A stretch of DNA of 64,000 nucleotides from Cryobacterium sp. PH29-G1 (GTDB lineage Bacteria > Actinomycetota > Actinomycetes > Actinomycetales > Microbacteriaceae). Shown in pieces: positions 27,556 to 36,380 of the stretch. The stretch spans positions 86,042 through 150,041 of the forward strand of contig NZ_JASISY010000008.1 of the NCBI RefSeq assembly GCF_030063365.1, given 5' to 3'. Position 1 is the stretch's first letter. Each line of letters begins with the position of its first letter. A program made the position numbers and the translations under genes. Below the pieces are notes generated by a model that was not told the DNA's origin, made no database searches, and was given only the letters and a program-made list of their open reading frames with translations.

Positions 27556-29438
27556 GTGGCGGGCACCTCGGGGATCGCACGACGAGTGTCATCCGCTGCC
27601 GGCGGTGAATTCGGAGCGCTCTGTTGCCCGGGAAACACCAGATCAGACTCCAGGTCGGGGGCGGGGTCCGGCAGGGGCAGGACCTCCGGCGCATTTTCCG
27701 GAGCTGGCTCCGGGGCCAGCTCCGGGGCCAGCGTCGCATCGGGGATGTTATCCGGCGCGCTCGGCGCAATGGTTGCGTCGGGCTTCACCTGTGCAGCCCC
27801 GCCGGTGGCTTTGATACTCGCCGAAGATCCGGTGACCGAGTTGCCGAACGGGTCGGTAGCCCGCAGCTGGTACGTGTACGTCGTTCCACCGGATCGCCCG
27901 GTGTCGGTCCAGCTGATTCCGGGCCGGTTCCAGTCGGTGGAGAGCCCGGTTAGGGTACGCACGACGACACCATTACGCAGCACCTGGTAAGTGAGTTGCT
28001 CGTTGTCGCGATCATAGTTGGACGTCCAGGTGACCCGCACCGAGTTAGCACTGGGAGTGCTGAGCGTAGGCTGAAAGTCGGAACTTTTCGCTTTCGGCCC
28101 CTCTTTGTTGGGGGCGATCGAGGTAACGGCGAAGCGCGCCAGGCCCTGTTGCCGTTTGTTGTTCACGATGGTGAACTCACCGCCGTAAAGAACGTATTGG
28201 GAGTTGGCCGCGAGATTCCACGGCCCCTGGCTCTGGCCGGTGTAGGTGCCGGTGTTGATCTCCGGATAGAACGCCAGCAGGGTCGGCCGAGGCTTGCCCT
28301 CGAAGTTGTAATAGCTGCCGCCGGTCACGTTCCGGGTGATAGTGCCGGTGGCAGCCTTGGTGAAGGTCAGTGTGCGGTGGTAGCTGCGCGGGCTCGTCTC
28401 CCCGAAACCGCCGATGTTACCGCAGAAGTGGGCATGGGCCGTGGTGTATACGACGTCCCCCACCGGCACCGCCGAGTAGGTGTCGCCATGACAGTCTTCG
28501 ATCCAGACGGTGTTGCCATTCGACCAGCTCGCCCGAAACGTACCCTCGAACATCGCACCGGAACCATAGTCATACCCGGTGCCGTACACCCCGTCAGCGT
28601 CAGAGGTCAGCGACAAAATAGCCCCATTGGGCCCGGCATTCTTAATGAGCTTGCCGATGTTCCAGGTCAGGCCGGCCCCGGTGCTTGAATTCGTCGCAGC
28701 CATGCCGTAGCCCGGCGTCGTCGCGCCGTTGTACGACGTGAACGAACCGCCAATGACAACGCGGTCGCCGTTCGGCGAGACCGTCAGCGCGTTGACCGCA
28801 CCATCGGCAATGCTCCCCTTCCACGCCCCGAGAGCGCCCGTAGCACTGCTGAAAGCGGCGATTCTTTGACGAGCCTGGCCACTGGCCGAGGTGAAACTCC
28901 CGCCGGCATATACCGTGCCGCCAAAAGTTCCCAGGGCCCGCACCGTGCCGTTCGCCGTGGGCGTCCACGTCGACACCAACTGCCCGGTGGACGCATCGAA
29001 GGCCGCGAGGCGTGTCCGCGTTTGCGTGCCCACCTTGGTGAACGCACCCCCGACATAGATGCGGGAACCGTCCGGGGAAGCGGTGACCGCCCTGACCGTG
29101 CCATTGAGGCTCGGATCAAAAGACGTCATCACACCCGTCGACAGGTCGTATGCCATGAGATTATTGCGCGACACCTCGCTTGTACCGGCCGACGCCCCCG
29201 CCGGTCGCGCTTTGGTGAATTCACCACCGACGTACACGGTGTTCCCCACGATTACCTGTGACCACACCACACCATTGATCTGCGCGGTGGGCAGAGAATC
29301 CGCCGCAACGGTGCGCGGAATCGCCACAACAGGCGGCGACGTATCCGCTTGGGCCAGACCCGCCCCGGTCAGAACCGTCATGGCGAGGGCCGTTAGGGCG
29401 ATGAGCGCGGGAACCGGGGAACGGAATTGCCACAACAT
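27552..29438 (-). CDS. Secreted beta-propeller protein with FN3 and Pro/Glu-rich tail (paralogue B)
   Basis: 628 residues. Signal peptide to about GAGLAQADTSP, propeller blades about 55-440 (YVGGEFT, YVGGAFT, YAGGSFT, VIGGSFT), then FN3 at about 458-550 (NYDRDNEQLTYQVLRNGVVV). The C-terminus is a disordered acidic/proline tail (LAPELAPEPAPENAPEVLPL), which may act as a wall-spanning stalk. The propeller has the same DCHGD (315) and HAHFCGN (335) motifs as A and C. Lacks the C-terminal jelly-roll seen in A and C. ATG at 29438 after AGAGG. Nucleotide similarity to paralogue C is high, which points to recent duplication. Confidence 0.85.
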   Translation of the reverse strand: MLWQFRSPVPALIALTALAMTVLTGAGLAQADTSPPVVAIPRTVAADSLPTAQINGVVWSQVIVGNTVYVGGEFTKARPAGASAGTSEVSRNNLMAYDLSTGVMTSFDPSLNGTVRAVTASPDGSRIYVGGAFTKVGTQTRTRLAAFDASTGQLVSTWTPTANGTVRALGTFGGTVYAGGSFTSASGQARQRIAAFSSATGALGAWKGSIADGAVNALTVSPNGDRVVIGGSFTSYNGATTPGYGMAATNSSTGAGLTWNIGKLIKNAGPNGAILSLTSDADGVYGTGYDYGSGAMFEGTFRASWSNGNTVWIEDCHGDTYSAVPVGDVVYTTAHAHFCGNIGGFGETSPRSYHRTLTFTKAATGTITRNVTGGSYYNFEGKPRPTLLAFYPEINTGTYTGQSQGPWNLAANSQYVLYGGEFTIVNNKRQQGLARFAVTSIAPNKEGPKAKSSDFQPTLSTPSANSVRVTWTSNYDRDNEQLTYQVLRNGVVVRTLTGLSTDWNRPGISWTDTGRSGGTTYTYQLRATDPFGNSVTGSSASIKATGGAAQVKPDATIAPSAPDNIPDATLAPELAPEPAPENAPEVLPLPDPAPDLESDLVFPGQQSAPNSPPAADDTRRAIPEVPAT

Positions 29439-29682
29439 TGAAGAACCTCTTCTTTGCGCGATTTGCGGCCGCGGAACTACCGCCGCAGTGCAGAAAATAC
29501 ACCGAGTCCCGCTTCCTGCACAGCCCGCAGGCGGCAGCACTGCGCGGGGCCGAACTGTGCGAGTGAGTCGCTGACCGGCCGCCCTAGCCACGCCCGGCCA
29601 GAAACGCTAGGATTCCTCATTACCGCGCCCCATACTCTCCACCCGAATCGTTCCGCGCTCCGCGCAGCACCCTGAGAGAAAC

Positions 29683-30204
29683 TTGAGCACCGAAATGGCA
29701 TCAGACATCGACGAAACCGCCAACGACCCCACGACGCCACTCCGGATCGGCTATGCCGCCGGCGCATTTGATCTTTTTCATGTGGGCCACCTCAACATTC
29801 TCAAGCACGCGAAGAGCCAGTGCGATTACCTGATCGCGGGCGTAGTTTCGGATGAGATGCTCCAGCTGACGAAGGGAATCACTCCGGTCGTGCCTCTGTT
29901 TGAGCGCCTCGAAATCGTGCGGCATATCTCGTTTGTCGACGAAGCGGTTGCCGAAGTCGTCGAGGACAAGCTGGAGACGTGGCGTCAGGTGCGTTTCGAC
30001 GTGTTCTTCAAGGGTGATGACTGGCGCGGCACCCCTCGAGGCACTCGCCTGGAGCGCGAGTTTGCTGAGGTCGGCGTCGACGTCGTGTACTTTCCATACA
30101 CGGTCAATACCTCCAGCACCATGCTGCGCCGAGCGCTTGACGCGCTGACCAGACCGGATCTGAGCGCACGCTGGAAAGCGCACGCAGCCGAGGGGACGTC
30201 CTAG
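29683..30204 (+). CDS. TagD-like nucleotidyltransferase (glycerol-3-phosphate cytidylyltransferase family)
   Basis: Cytoplasmic enzyme that joins CTP (or ATP) to a phospho-alcohol, giving for example CDP-glycerol. 173 residues. Catalytic HxGH is in GAFDLFHVGHLNILKHAK; the lysine and the KGDDWRGTPRG segment correspond to the conserved substrate loop, and TSSTMLRR matches the ISTT/RxSTS-type nucleotide motif. Start TTG at 29683 follows GAGAG; the in-frame ATG at 29695 is the alternative. It is the only gene between the direct-repeat-like propeller paralogues B and C, facing opposite to both. It could supply a CDP-alcohol to the phosphotransferase at 16199. Confidence 0.85.
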   Translation: MSTEMASDIDETANDPTTPLRIGYAAGAFDLFHVGHLNILKHAKSQCDYLIAGVVSDEMLQLTKGITPVVPLFERLEIVRHISFVDEAVAEVVEDKLETWRQVRFDVFFKGDDWRGTPRGTRLEREFAEVGVDVVYFPYTVNTSSTMLRRALDALTRPDLSARWKAHAAEGTS

Positions 30205-30281
30205 CCTGTCCCCGCTCCATTGACGTCTGGCCCACAGCGGGGCCGAGCGGATTCCAACAGTCCGCTCGACCCCGACGCCCG

Positions 30282-32555
30282 CTACTCAGCTGCCTCGGTG
30301 ACGACTAGTTCATCAAAGGTGGCCGTCGCTGGGGTCGTCGAGACACCCGGCAACAGCGCAAGGGCCACGTACCCGCGCGATTGCAGCGCGGAGGCCGAGT
30401 CACTCACGGAGACCTGCCATGCGGTCGGCTCCGCAGAGCCCGCTTTCCACACCTTGGCAGCGATCACGGTCGGCGACACCCCGACGACCTGCATTCTGAC
30501 ACGCAACGGCGCGCCGACAGCATCGGTCACGCCGGTCGCACTCGTGGAGGCGAGTGTGCGATTGGCAGCGCCGGCGATACGAAGGGTCACATCGCCCGCA
30601 ACGGAATACTGCAGGCTCGCGCGGTACTCGTTTGAGCCGACCTTGCGACCGACCACAATAATGGTGGCCGGTGTTCCCTGAGATGTCAGGGTCGCTGTCA
30701 CGCTCAGGTCAACATCCGTCTGGGACACGGCGAGTAGCCCTGCTCCCGCGATCCGGCCGGGCTCGATCGTGAAACGGGCCACCCCGTCAGCGACGGAGTA
30801 ATTGCTGGACGGCGAAAGATTCGCCCACTTGCCTCCCGTGTCAGCGGTCCCCAGCCCCGAGCCCACGCTGCGCCCGAAGGCATCTTGCGCATAGGTGACA
30901 ACCGGATCCGGTTCGCCCGATCCGGTTGCCGTCACGGTCGCTGCCGCGCCGGTTACCGTATTACCGAACGGGTCAATGGCCCGAATCTTGTAGCTGTAGG
31001 CCGTTCCCCCGGTCACACCGGTGTCGGTCCAGGTGATGTCGGGCCGGTTCCAATCCGTGGACAGCCCGGTTTGGGTTTCGACAACGACGCCATCGCGCAA
31101 CACCTCGTAGGTGAGCTGTTCGTTGTCGCGATCGTAGTTGGACGTCCAGGTGACGGCGACGGTATTGGCCGTCGGCGTGGCCAGGTTGGGCAGAAAGTTT
31201 GTGCCGCTCACCCGCGGCCCCTCTGTGTTGGGGGCGATCGAGGTGACGGCGAATCGCGCCAGGCCCTGCTGTCGCTTGTTGTTCACAATGGTGAACTCCC
31301 CGCCGTAGAGAACGTATTGGGAGTTCGCGGTGAGATTCCACGGCCCCTGCCCCTGCCCGGTGTAGGTTCCGGTGTTGATATCCGGATAGAACGCCAGCAG
31401 TGTCGGACTCGGCCGTCCCTCAAAGTTGAAATAGCTGCCCCCGGTCACATTTCGGGTGATAGTGCCCGTGGCAGCCTTGGTGAACGTCAGGGTGCGGTGA
31501 TAACTGCGCGGGCTCGTCTCCCCGAAACCGCCAATGTTGCCGCAGAAGTGAGCGTGGGCGGTGGTGTAAACCACGTCTCCCACCGGCACCGCCGAATAGG
31601 TATCGCCGTGACAGTCCTCTATCCACACGGTGTTGCCATTGCGCCAACTCGCGTGAAAGGTACCCTCGAACATCGCGCCGGAACCGTAGTCATACCCGGT
31701 ACCGTAGACACCGTCCTCATCCGAGCTCAGCGACAGGATGGCCCCATTGGGCCCGGCATTCTTGATGAGCTTGCCGATGTTCCAGATCAGGCCGGCTCCG
31801 GTGCTTGAATCGGTCGCCGCCATGCCGTAGCCCGGAGTCGTCGAACCGTTGTACGACGTGAACGAACCGCCAATAACAACGCGATCCCCGCTCGGCGAGA
31901 CGGTCAGCGCGTTGACCGCGCCGTCAGGCACGTTCCCTTTCCACGCTCCCACCACGCCCGTAGAACCGACGAACGAGGCGATCTTCTGCCGGGATTCCCC
32001 GCTGGCCGATGTGAAGCTGCCCCCGGCGTACACCGTGTCAGCGAATGCTCCGAGGGCCCTGACGGTGGAATTCGCCGTGGGTTTCCACGTTGACACCAAC
32101 TCTCCGGTAGCCGTATCGAAGGCCGCGAGTCGGGTTCGGGTTTGCGTGCCCACCTTGGTGAAGGCGCCCCCGACGTAGATGCGGGAACCGTCCGGGGAAG
32201 CGGTGATGGCCCTGACCGTGCCATTGAGGCTCGGATTAAAGGATGTCATCACTCCGGTCGTCACGTTGTAGGCCATGAGATTATTGCGCGACACTTCGCT
32301 CGTGCCCGAGGCCGCACCGGCCGGTCGTGCACGAGTGAATTCGCCTCCGACAAACACGGTGTCACCCACGATCACCTGCGACCACACCACACCGTTGATC
32401 TGCGCCGTGGGTAGAGAATCGGCCGCGACGGTTGTGGGCAGAGAATTGTCCGGCGGTGCCGTGTCGGCCAGAGCACCCTGAACGGGAATAAGAAATGCCC
32501 CGATCAGAGACGCTAAAGCGATTAGTGATACTACCGGGGCACGCATTCGCCACAT
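30282..32555 (-). CDS. Secreted beta-propeller protein with FN3 and C-terminal jelly-roll (paralogue C)
   Basis: 757 residues. Signal peptide (MWRMRAPVVSLIALASL to about QGALADTAP), four VGGxFT blades (about 55-440), conserved DCHGD near residue 316 and HAHFCGN near 336, FN3 about 460-550, then a 190-residue C-terminal beta domain (DAFGRSVGSGLGTADTGGKW to ATFDELVVTEAAE). This C-domain is homologous to the end of paralogue A (DGFSRTVATGLGSADTGGVW) although A has LamG and PKD domains in between. ATG at 32555 with AGGA 8 nt upstream. The shared promoter element is at 32613-32650. Confidence 0.85.
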   Translation of the reverse strand: MWRMRAPVVSLIALASLIGAFLIPVQGALADTAPPDNSLPTTVAADSLPTAQINGVVWSQVIVGDTVFVGGEFTRARPAGAASGTSEVSRNNLMAYNVTTGVMTSFNPSLNGTVRAITASPDGSRIYVGGAFTKVGTQTRTRLAAFDTATGELVSTWKPTANSTVRALGAFADTVYAGGSFTSASGESRQKIASFVGSTGVVGAWKGNVPDGAVNALTVSPSGDRVVIGGSFTSYNGSTTPGYGMAATDSSTGAGLIWNIGKLIKNAGPNGAILSLSSDEDGVYGTGYDYGSGAMFEGTFHASWRNGNTVWIEDCHGDTYSAVPVGDVVYTTAHAHFCGNIGGFGETSPRSYHRTLTFTKAATGTITRNVTGGSYFNFEGRPSPTLLAFYPDINTGTYTGQGQGPWNLTANSQYVLYGGEFTIVNNKRQQGLARFAVTSIAPNTEGPRVSGTNFLPNLATPTANTVAVTWTSNYDRDNEQLTYEVLRDGVVVETQTGLSTDWNRPDITWTDTGVTGGTAYSYKIRAIDPFGNTVTGAAATVTATGSGEPDPVVTYAQDAFGRSVGSGLGTADTGGKWANLSPSSNYSVADGVARFTIEPGRIAGAGLLAVSQTDVDLSVTATLTSQGTPATIIVVGRKVGSNEYRASLQYSVAGDVTLRIAGAANRTLASTSATGVTDAVGAPLRVRMQVVGVSPTVIAAKVWKAGSAEPTAWQVSVSDSASALQSRGYVALALLPGVSTTPATATFDELVVTEAAE

Positions 32556-32612
32556 ATCAGATTCCTATCATTGCTCGTCGGGCAACCCGGGCTGCTCGGG
32601 CCGTCGCCCAGG

Positions 32613-32650
32613 AACGCTTCCGCTCGCACTATAGCGAGAATTCATCACGT
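32613..32650 (-). promoter_or_regulatory. Promoter with element shared with propeller A
   Basis: Minus strand reads CGTGATGAATTCTCGC then TATAGT (32633-32628), about 73 nt before the ATG. It matches the element at 25444-25475 over the CGTG, ATTCTC, CTATA block. Confidence 0.5.
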
Positions 32651-32700
32651 TTGTTCAGCTCGCCCGTGGCTGGCGGGCGCACGGCTGTCGGCCCTGCCTA

Positions 32701-32748
32701 CTCAGCGGCCGGCTCAGCGGCCGGCTCGGCGGCCGGCTCGGCGGCCGA
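32701..32748. repeat. Four 12-bp tandem repeats after the beta-helix gene
   Basis: CTCRGCGGCCGG repeated four times, starting 3 nt past the TAG of the beta-helix gene. In that gene's frame they encode PSAA then three PAAE-like units and a second TAG at 32700-32698, so readthrough would add about 17 residues. Confidence 0.85.
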
Positions 32749-32751
32749 GGG

Positions 32752-34017
32752 CTAACCTTGATGGACCTCCACGAGGGTGTCGTCGGGCGTGTAATAGTTG
32801 TGAGACATCAGCACCTTCGTGGTCGACGGCGCAATGACCGCGCAGTCGTCGACCCGGGTATTGCGACCGAAAGTATTGCCGCTGACAACCACCCCGTGCA
32901 GGGGTCCGTGCGCTTTCTCGGCGAGGTTGATGGAGCATCCACCGCCATCGACGATGTTGTTCGAGATGGTCAAATTGGACACGCCACCGCGGTCCTGTGT
33001 CACCTGCACGGAGGCATTCCATGCATCGGTCAGCCGATTGCCATCGATGAGGATGTTCGATCCTTCCTGAATCTGAATGGAGTCGTCATGGCTCGGTGTG
33101 CCGCCCTGGTTGGGATCTCGGTCATAGTGCAGGTTGTCGTGAAGCCACGAGTCTGTGATGGCAACATTCCCACCGGTGAGATGGATGCCGTCAACCACGC
33201 CGTGGATATTGACCCGGGTAGCCTCAAAGTTGTAGCCGTAGATTCCCTGAAAGTCGGGTGACGGCGCGGACGGGAAAAGCTCCGTGTCGATGATGCGCAG
33301 GTTCCGGTAACCGCCGAGGTTGCCGATCAGGGCCATCGGGCCGTTCAAGGCTCGTCCACGCACGATCGAGTTTTTGATGGTGACGTCGGATGCTTCGACC
33401 TTGACCATGCCTCGAACGTCGAGGCTGTCGATTACGGTGCTGGCCTCCGTGATGATCAGGTCTCCCCAATGCACGGTCAGCGCTGTACCGGCCGGCACAC
33501 CGGTGTTACTTTCATTCGGGATGCCCACCGTCGACGGCGGAGTGGGCGCCGGAGCCGGAGCGGGAACAGGCACGGGAACAGGCACGGGTGCCGGTACCGG
33601 AATTGGAGCTGGAGCAGGCACAGGCGCTGGCGCTGGCACCGGTAGCGGCGCGGGAGTGAGAATCGGTTCAGGAACCACCGGTTCAGGAACCACCGGTTCA
33701 GGAACCACCGGCTTCAAAATCACCGGCTCCGGAGCCACCGGTGATTTGAGCCGTGCCAGAAGCCAGCGCAGTTGCGCCGGAGACAGGCCTGATCCCGAGG
33801 AGACGTCGGCGGCGGGGCTCACGGACAGCCCAGCGCCCCACGGGGTGACCGTGTAGTTCAGCGGCGCAGCTTGGGCTGGCACGATTCCGATGGAGGCGCC
33901 CATGAGTCCGAGTGCGACAGAAGCGATGACCCTCGGGCGAGCACGACGGAAGGGGGAAGATACTTTCTGGTTCGTGGGCAAGCGGTGCAATTTCGCGGTG
34001 AATGTCATTAATGTCAT
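32752..34017 (-). CDS. Secreted right-handed beta-helix protein with Pro-rich stalk
   Basis: 421 residues from ATG 34017 (AGGAC 7 nt upstream). Signal peptide ends near GIVPAQAAP. A 90-residue stalk of PEPVVPEP and APVPVP repeats (about 120-185) precedes a parallel beta-helix domain (about 190-421): ADVTIKNSIVRGRA-like turns, IDTELFPSAPSPDFQGIYGYNF, VDGIHLTGGNVAITDSWLHD, SHDDSIQIQEGSNILIDGNR, NLTISNNIVDGGG. The domain is that of secreted pectate-lyase-like or glycan-binding proteins; an acidic SHDDSIQ motif could be a catalytic or calcium site. Paralogue of the next gene. No wall anchor seen. Confidence 0.83.
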   Translation of the reverse strand: MTLMTFTAKLHRLPTNQKVSSPFRRARPRVIASVALGLMGASIGIVPAQAAPLNYTVTPWGAGLSVSPAADVSSGSGLSPAQLRWLLARLKSPVAPEPVILKPVVPEPVVPEPVVPEPILTPAPLPVPAPAPVPAPAPIPVPAPVPVPVPVPAPAPAPTPPSTVGIPNESNTGVPAGTALTVHWGDLIITEASTVIDSLDVRGMVKVEASDVTIKNSIVRGRALNGPMALIGNLGGYRNLRIIDTELFPSAPSPDFQGIYGYNFEATRVNIHGVVDGIHLTGGNVAITDSWLHDNLHYDRDPNQGGTPSHDDSIQIQEGSNILIDGNRLTDAWNASVQVTQDRGGVSNLTISNNIVDGGGCSINLAEKAHGPLHGVVVSGNTFGRNTRVDDCAVIAPSTTKVLMSHNYYTPDDTLVEVHQG

Positions 34018-34220
34018 TTCGTGTCCTGCACACGTTTCGGGACGTGCTGGGCGAGGCAGCTGAAGGGAGCCGCCGGTCGTGGGTACAGCATTTCGTATCG
34101 GCAATACTCGGTCAATGAAAAGTTGTGAATACCTTGGGGCGCGCTCGAACGGGACGCCCCACTGGGGCCGCCGGTAGCGCGTGGAATCGCCGCGGCAGCT
34201 AGCGGGGGAACCTAACCGAC

Positions 34221-35225
34221 CTAACCGGCATGCACCGTGACTGTTTTGCTATCGGGCGTGTAGTAGTTGCGGGCCGTGCTGATCTTGGTCGTTCCGGGCG
34301 AAATGATCGCACAGTTGGTCACCTTGGTGTTGCGGCCGAACTTGTTGTCGGTGACCACAGTGCCGTAGATGGGGCCATAGGCTTTTTGGGCCACGTTGAT
34401 TGTGCAGGCGCCACCGTCGGCGAAGTTGTTCTTGAAGGAGAAGTTCGACACATCTCCGGTGTCTTGGGTAATCTGCACCCCGGCGTTGTGGGAGCCGGTC
34501 AGGGTGCTTCCGTACACCTTGATGTTGCTGCCCTTTTGAATCTGGATGGAGTCATCGTGGCTCGCCTTGCCGCCCTGATTCGGGTCACTGGCGTAGTGCA
34601 GATTGCCGTGCAGCCAGGAGTCGGCGATGGTGACGTTGCTGCCGGTGATGTGCACGGCGTCGATGACTCCGTGGATGTCCAGACGGGTCGCGGTGAAGTT
34701 GTAGCCGTAGATTCCGTTCACATCGGGAGACGGTTTCGAAGGGTAGAGTTCCGAGTCGATGATTTTCAAACCGGAACGTCCGCCCAGATTATTAATCAAG
34801 GCCGCCGGGGCGCTGAGGCTTCGACCGCGAATGATCGAGTTTTTGATCGTCACGTTGATCGCGTTGATCTTGACGAGGCCGCGAATGTCGAGCCCGCTGA
34901 TGACCGTGCCGGCCTTGGTGATGTTGAGGTCGCCGGTATAGACCTTGAGTGTCGTCCCAGACGGAACTCCGGTGGTGTCGGCACTCGCCGTAGCGGTGCG
35001 CACGGTACCTGCGGTTGCGGCTTGCGCGGGAGCAGCCAATCCAGCCAGCGGCAGAAGGACGGCCAATACAGCCGCAGCCAAGGAGCTGACTCTTCTCTTG
35101 CTGAACGAACGTGACGCTTCTGGGCACACAGCGCGAGCTGTGGCATCGATGGTGGCGGAGGGGTGGCGGCTGTCGTGGCTGGGGGCTGAGGGTCGGCGAT
35201 GGGAACGTGGGATAGTGTCGCTCAT
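34221..35225 (-). CDS. Secreted right-handed beta-helix protein (paralogue without stalk)
   Basis: About 334 residues from ATG 35225 (MSDTIPRS; weak ribosome site, so the start is the least certain part). Basic N-region with SKRR, hydrophobic core and cleavage near APAQA, about 75 residues in. The beta-helix domain mirrors the neighbour nearly turn for turn (GLKIIDSELYPSKPSPDVNG, VHITGSNVTIADSWLHGNL, SHDDSIQIQKGSNIKVYGS, CTINVAQKAYGP). It lacks the Pro-rich stalk. The pair arose by duplication and probably bind or cut the same glycan at different distances from the wall. Confidence 0.82.
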   Translation of the reverse strand: MSDTIPRSHRRPSAPSHDSRHPSATIDATARAVCPEASRSFSKRRVSSLAAAVLAVLLPLAGLAAPAQAATAGTVRTATASADTTGVPSGTTLKVYTGDLNITKAGTVISGLDIRGLVKINAINVTIKNSIIRGRSLSAPAALINNLGGRSGLKIIDSELYPSKPSPDVNGIYGYNFTATRLDIHGVIDAVHITGSNVTIADSWLHGNLHYASDPNQGGKASHDDSIQIQKGSNIKVYGSTLTGSHNAGVQITQDTGDVSNFSFKNNFADGGACTINVAQKAYGPIYGTVVTDNKFGRNTKVTNCAIISPGTTKISTARNYYTPDSKTVTVHAG

Positions 35226-35333
35226 GAAGTCATTTCGGGTGGTGCACGTTCGGGTATGCGCGTAAGGCAACCGCAGGGAGTCGCCGATAGTTATTAGAGT
35301 GTTACCCAAAAATGAAAATACGTCAAATTAACT

Positions 35334-36380
35334 TCATGACCTCATCGCTACCGCGGGGCGCTTCGACGCAATGACCCAGGACTGCACGGGCACCGTGAAA
35401 ATACCCGGAACCGCGTGGAACCGTCGGTGTAGAGCGAGAGCGAAAATGATCGCCCCGGCACAGAGCAGCGGCGGCAGGAAGGTCGTGAGCACGGTCGCAA
35501 CGTGCACGTCGAAGGCGACCACCATGGCCGCGAACGCCGTCATCGGAAAGGTATGCACGAGGTAGATCGGCAGGGTGCGCGAACCGAGCGAACGAACGAA
35601 GTCGAATGCCGCGATCCGTGCCAGCACCGCCGCGACCGTGATGCCAACGGCCACGGCGAGCACGCTCAGTACGAGCAGCACGAACGGAACCTTGGTTAGG
35701 GTGAACTTGGTCGTGACCACGACCAACGCGCCGTATCCCCCGCACAGCAGCGCGACATGCCACCACCGCACGCGTGGAACGAGGCGGCGCACCAGCGGCC
35801 CAAGGTAGATGGCCGCGATGAAAAACACGAGGTATTTGCCCATTTTGTCCCACGGCGACCCCGTGTGCAGCAACTGCGCACCAAACAGCACCGCCACGAC
35901 CGTGGTGAGGGCAATCTGCAGGAGCGGCGACCACTGCCGCATGAGCCAGGCCAGGGTGAAGAACAACGGCAGGGCGTAAATAAACCACAAATTTGAGCTG
36001 GGGCGCGCGAACAAAGTAACGATGCTGGCCCACGTGGCGTTCGGCCCTCCCGACGGGCTGATCGGTGGGAGGGCGATCAGAAACAACGTCTGCACGGCCA
36101 CCCAGACGACGTAAAGGTACAACAGCAGCGAGATGCGCTTGCGAAACAGCTGCCAGTACGGCAAACGGATGGCTGAAGCAGCCAAAATCCCCGACATGAA
36201 AAAGAACAGGGGCATGCGAAACGTGTCGAACAGCGGATTGAGCGGAGCGAGCGCACCCGCCAGCCCGACCTGGTCCAGGTACATTATGGCGTGATAGAGC
36301 ACGACCAGGGTGATTGCGATTCCCTTCGCGACGTCGATCCACGCTTCGCGAGCCGGAGGGACTGCCGGCGTCGCAGTCAT
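35334..36380 (-). CDS. Acyltransferase-3 family membrane protein (OafA-like)
   Basis: 348 residues with about ten membrane helices. Starts with EAWIDVAKGIAITLVVLYHA (the conserved catalytic His is in LYHA) and has RMPLFFFMSG, then the acyl-donor motif LWFIYALPLF. The C-terminus lacks a SGNH extension. Such enzymes add O-acetyl or other acyl groups from cytoplasmic acyl-CoA to outer-face glycans. ATG at 36380 overlaps the upstream acyltransferase stop (ATGA). A different frame on the same strand (35323-36393) is a shadow. Third gene of the wzy-acyltransferase-acyltransferase unit. Confidence 0.9.
   Translation of the reverse strand: MTATPAVPPAREAWIDVAKGIAITLVVLYHAIMYLDQVGLAGALAPLNPLFDTFRMPLFFFMSGILAASAIRLPYWQLFRKRISLLLYLYVVWVAVQTLFLIALPPISPSGGPNATWASIVTLFARPSSNLWFIYALPLFFTLAWLMRQWSPLLQIALTTVVAVLFGAQLLHTGSPWDKMGKYLVFFIAAIYLGPLVRRLVPRVRWWHVALLCGGYGALVVVTTKFTLTKVPFVLLVLSVLAVAVGITVAAVLARIAAFDFVRSLGSRTLPIYLVHTFPMTAFAAMVVAFDVHVATVLTTFLPPLLCAGAIIFALALHRRFHAVPGIFTVPVQSWVIASKRPAVAMRS

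Noticed and set aside
34230..35114. 294-codon plus-strand frame opposite the second beta-helix gene
   Set aside because: The minus strand has a signal peptide and clear beta-helix repeats shared with its neighbour.
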